Shown here: positions 33,213-35,160 of the stretch, in pieces
Position numbering within the stretch: position 1 is the first letter of the stretch
Layout of the letters: each line of letters begins with the position of its first letter
NCBI GenBank assembly: GCA_021324815.1
Contig: JAJPIJ010000012.1
Coordinates: forward strand, 1-35,160
Direction of reading: 5' to 3'
DNA: 35,160 bases
Source: Gammaproteobacteria bacterium
GTDB lineage: Bacteria; Pseudomonadota; Gammaproteobacteria; JAJPIJ01
Translations under genes and position numbers: made by a program
Notes under the pieces: generated by a model
Told to the model about the DNA's origin: nothing
The model's input: only the letters and a program-made list of their open reading frames with translations
Database searches by the model: none

Positions 33213-33831
33213 TCTTCTTGCCCCCCTGCACCGACGGTGGCTGGGTGAACAGTGAAAAATCCACGCGGGGGACCGCCTGGTCCTTGGGTCGCTTCAGTTC
33301 CAATTCGCTGAAGGATTTGCCGTTGAAAATTTTCTCCTGGCCCAGACGCTGCACGTAAAGCGGCACCAGCTCGGGCGCGAGCGCGTGGCCTTCGAGCCCC
33401 ACCTGCCTGCCGCCCTCGCTGATCTCGATGCGGCTCAGCCAGGTGCCCTCCACGTGCTGGCGCGAGAGGGCCTCAAAGTACGCCGAGAAACCATTGCGAT
33501 CGCCGTAATCGCCGGCCTCCAACGCCCGCACCACCGCTTGACTGTCCTCCAGCTCCTGTTGCAGCCGCCGCAGTTCCTCTTCCAGGCGACCGTCCTTCCG
33601 CCGTTCGGGAAATTTTGCCTGGGTCTCCGCCAGCTTCTGCCTGGCGGCCTGGGCCTCGCCGCGCAGGCCGGCGAGTTGCGTCCCGAGCAGCGTCGACTCC
33701 CAGAGCCGCCAGCCGTACACGGCGGCCAGCGCGGCGGCGAACACCAGCAGCGTGCGCGCCATGAAGACAGCCGACAGCAGCCTGCGCTGTTTGCGAAATT
33801 GCGGCTGAAACAGATTGATCTGCTGCTTCAT
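33205..33831 (-). CDS. mshI2: MSHA biogenesis protein MshI2 (PilN-like)
   Basis: A 208-residue bitopic protein. The cytoplasmic tail KQQINLFQPQFRKQRR carries the INLF motif by which PilN-type proteins bind the actin-like PilM partner. A transmembrane helix (about 24-42) and a coiled coil (about 50-105) follow, then a C-terminal domain (EGTWLSRIEISEGGRQVGLEGHAL). The ATG overlaps the mshI stop by four bases. Some genomes name this gene mshI2, others mshI1; the role as PilN analogue is what the sequence supports. Confidence 0.93.
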   Translation of the reverse strand: MKQQINLFQPQFRKQRRLLSAVFMARTLLVFAAALAAVYGWRLWESTLLGTQLAGLRGEAQAARQKLAETQAKFPERRKDGRLEEELRRLQQELEDSQAVVRALEAGDYGDRNGFSAYFEALSRQHVEGTWLSRIEISEGGRQVGLEGHALAPELVPLYVQRLGQEKIFNGKSFSELELKRPKDQAVPRVDFSLFTQPPSVQGGKKNG

Positions 33832-34802
33832 GCGGCATCCATCCCATCGCGCAACGCCGCGCCCAGCGCCGGCAGACAGAAGAACTGGGCCGGCTGGGGC
33901 ACCGGCCTGGCGCAGTCGATGAGTTCATTCAGGTCGAGCACGCGGCACTTGCGGCCGAGCTGCGATGACAGATATTCGGCGACGCCATCGACCTTCCTGC
34001 CCAGCGGCGCCAGCACGACGCCGGCGATGGGTGGAACCGAGAAGTTACTCTCGTAGTAGTCGAGCGAACGCTGCAACTCGATGATGATCGAATCCAGCCA
34101 TTCCTTGATTTCCGGGGTCAGCTCGGTGACGTCGTCGCGGCGCCGCGATCCGTCGTCCTCGCGCCAGAGAAAATCGATCCCGGTTTGCAGGCGCCGGGAG
34201 AAATACAACGTTCCCTGTTGGGTCAATGTCAGCACCCCGCGCTGGCGGCCGAGGCTGATGAAGGCGACGCCGCCGGCGTCTTCCGGCAGCAGGCTGGTGA
34301 TGTTGCGACAGCACAGCTCCGGAATGTCGATGACGTTCAGCTTCAGTCCGGCATTCAGCAATTGCTCGATGCGCTGCCGGACGACGGGGGCACGGGCGGC
34401 GACGACGTAGACCATGCGGTTCCCCGCCTTCCTCTGCGGCGGCACATCGAACACATCGATGACCGCGTCATCCACGGAGAAATCGACCAGTTCGCGCACC
34501 CGCCAGCGCATGGCGTCGCGCAGCTCCTCGGCGGGGACCTCCGCCGCCTCCAGCAGCAACAGGCTGTAGGTGCCCAATTCCAAGGCGCTCGTGCACTCCA
34601 TGTTCTGGAGGCGTTTGCCCTTGACCAGATTCTGCAATTGATCGTTTTGAAGCTGCGGATTGGCGGCCGGCAGAAACTCGCAATATTCGAGCGTGGGTGG
34701 CCGGCCTTTTTCCCGCCGCACCTGGGCCACGGCGATCCCCTCCTCGCTGGGACATACCGCCAAAAGGACATTCTTGTGAAGTGACTTTTTAAACAGCGCC
34801 AC
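33828..34802 (-). CDS. mshI: MSHA biogenesis protein MshI (PilM-like, actin fold)
   Basis: A 324-residue cytoplasmic protein with the PilM/MshI actin-like fold. Signatures are GIAVAQVRREKGRP at the start, the C-terminal half of the first lobe AEELRDAMRWRVRELVDF, VVAARAPVVRQRIEQLLNAG, FISLGRQRGVLTLTQQGTLYFSR in the nucleotide pocket region, and SLDYYESNF. The start is GTG at 34802 with AAGGA about seven bases upstream; the ATG of the next gene is coupled by ATGA. It is the first gene of the operon; a promoter lies about 60 bases upstream. Confidence 0.93.
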   Translation of the reverse strand: MALFKKSLHKNVLLAVCPSEEGIAVAQVRREKGRPPTLEYCEFLPAANPQLQNDQLQNLVKGKRLQNMECTSALELGTYSLLLLEAAEVPAEELRDAMRWRVRELVDFSVDDAVIDVFDVPPQRKAGNRMVYVVAARAPVVRQRIEQLLNAGLKLNVIDIPELCCRNITSLLPEDAGGVAFISLGRQRGVLTLTQQGTLYFSRRLQTGIDFLWREDDGSRRRDDVTELTPEIKEWLDSIIIELQRSLDYYESNFSVPPIAGVVLAPLGRKVDGVAEYLSSQLGRKCRVLDLNELIDCARPVPQPAQFFCLPALGAALRDGMDAA

Positions 34803-34864
34803 TCGATTGTCCTTGTTGCCACATGCGTGATGCCCCCCTGCGCCCCATAATCACACAAGTCTTT

Positions 34865-34893
34865 AGAATTTCATACTAACTCATTATTGTCAA
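34865..34893 (-). promoter_or_regulatory. Candidate main promoter of the MSHA operon
   Basis: On the minus strand TTGACA (34888-34893) is followed after 17 bases by AATTCT (34865-34870), which is preceded by TG one base away and so has an extended -10. The -35 is a consensus match; the -10 is poor (3 of 6). A start near 34858 would give a leader of about 55 bases before the mshI GTG. The region is clearly AT-rich and lies downstream of a terminator. Confidence 0.5.
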
Positions 34894-34954
34894 TGATGTT
34901 TTCAGCCGTCAGACGGGTAAAAACCGATGATGCGGCGCAATGGCGGCGGGGCGG

Positions 34955-35004
34955 AAAAAAAACCTCCCCTGATCCTTGAAGGCGTGACGTTTAAGGAGCA
35001 GGGG
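34955..35004 (-). terminator. Strong intrinsic terminator after the MshQ-like gene
   Basis: On the minus strand CCCCTG-C-TCCTT pairs with AAGGA-T-CAGGGG (34993-35004 with 34966-34977), giving 11 base pairs with one mismatch and a 15-base loop, followed by AGG and eight T residues (34955-34962). It lies 63 bases after the MshQ-like stop and insulates it from the operon that follows. Confidence 0.85.
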
Positions 35005-35067
35005 TGAACGTGAATGGCGGCCTCGGAATGAAAGGCGGCGTCAAGCGGCTTGCTTTCGCGATGATTA

Positions 35068-35160
35068 TCACCACGGCTCGCGGATGTAGATCTGGCGTCC
35101 GGAGCCGCCGTAGGTCCCGAAACTGACGCGCGCCAGCGGCGGATCGTTGTCGTTCACGCC
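35068..35160 (-). CDS. C-terminal end of an MshQ/DUF6701-like protein (cut by window edge)
   Basis: The last 30 codons and stop of a gene that enters from the right edge. The visible end includes LARVSFGTYGGSGRQIYIRE and ends in PW. The pattern of ARxSFGxYxGxxRxIYxRE followed by an aromatic residue near the stop is typical of MshQ and related DUF6701 proteins, large surface adhesin-like proteins of MSHA clusters. The gene is on the same strand as the MSHA operon but upstream of mshI, rather than after mshP as in Vibrio and Shewanella. Identification rests on a short fragment only. Confidence 0.65.
   Translation of the reverse strand, partial: GVNDNDPPLARVSFGTYGGSGRQIYIREPW

Overview
The window looks like a chromosomal segment of a GC-rich gammaproteobacterium. 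Three things support this: the classic tRNA-Tyr/Gly/Thr-tuf unit, the conserved neighbourhood tsaP-dprA-smg-topA-tsaC diverging from def-fmt-rsmB, and a complete MSHA-type pilus operon. The order fmt-rsmB-DUF4390-ntrY-ntrX and the secB-gpsA-trmL neighbourhood also fit this class. I cannot name the genus; a sulfur-oxidising or related chemolithotrophic lineage is only a guess. I see no insertion sequence, prophage, CRISPR array or rRNA, and no gene-free stretch over 300 bases.

Layout. 1-583 (minus): the 5' end of tuf (EF-Tu), preceded by tRNA-Thr(GGT), tRNA-Gly(TCC) and tRNA-Tyr(GTA), with a good sigma70 promoter upstream. 588-6491 (minus): tsaP (LysM protein), an intrinsic terminator, then dprA, smg, topA and tsaC. 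6492-6669: a divergent promoter region. 6670-13687 (plus): def, fmt, rsmB, a DUF4390 exported protein and an NtrY/NtrX-like two-component pair, tightly packed or overlapping. 13727-13933: a small two-helix membrane protein. 13952-14926 (minus): a soluble class 1 dihydroorotate dehydrogenase, head to head with trmL (plus), which ends in a terminator. 15547-17589 (minus): a membrane-anchored rhodanese, secB and gpsA. 17694-19298 (plus): gpmI. 19322-34802 (minus): one long, translationally coupled MSHA operon in the order mshI-I2-J-K-L-M-N-E-G-F-A-C-D-O-P, followed by a TMTC-like polytopic membrane protein with C-terminal helical repeats. 35068-35160: the last 30 codons of an MshQ/DUF6701-like gene, separated from mshI by a strong terminator and a likely promoter.

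How the genes work together. The left half is housekeeping: translation (tuf, tRNAs, tsaC, def, fmt, rsmB, trmL), DNA topology and uptake (topA, dprA), envelope signalling (ntrYX), pyrimidine and glycerophospholipid synthesis, export (secB) and glycolysis (gpmI). The right half encodes a whole surface pilus: an inner-membrane platform (MshG, I, I2, J), a secretin with accessory proteins (MshL, K, M, N), an extension ATPase (MshE), the major pilin (MshA) and minor pilins (MshC, D, O, P). MshE keeps the tandem cyclic-di-GMP-binding motif, so pilus extension is probably controlled by that messenger. Points most worth a second look are the TMTC-like candidate glycosyltransferase at the end of the pilus operon, an NtrX-like regulator whose AAA+ domain has lost key residues, and an MshN with an extra beta-rich AMIN-like domain.
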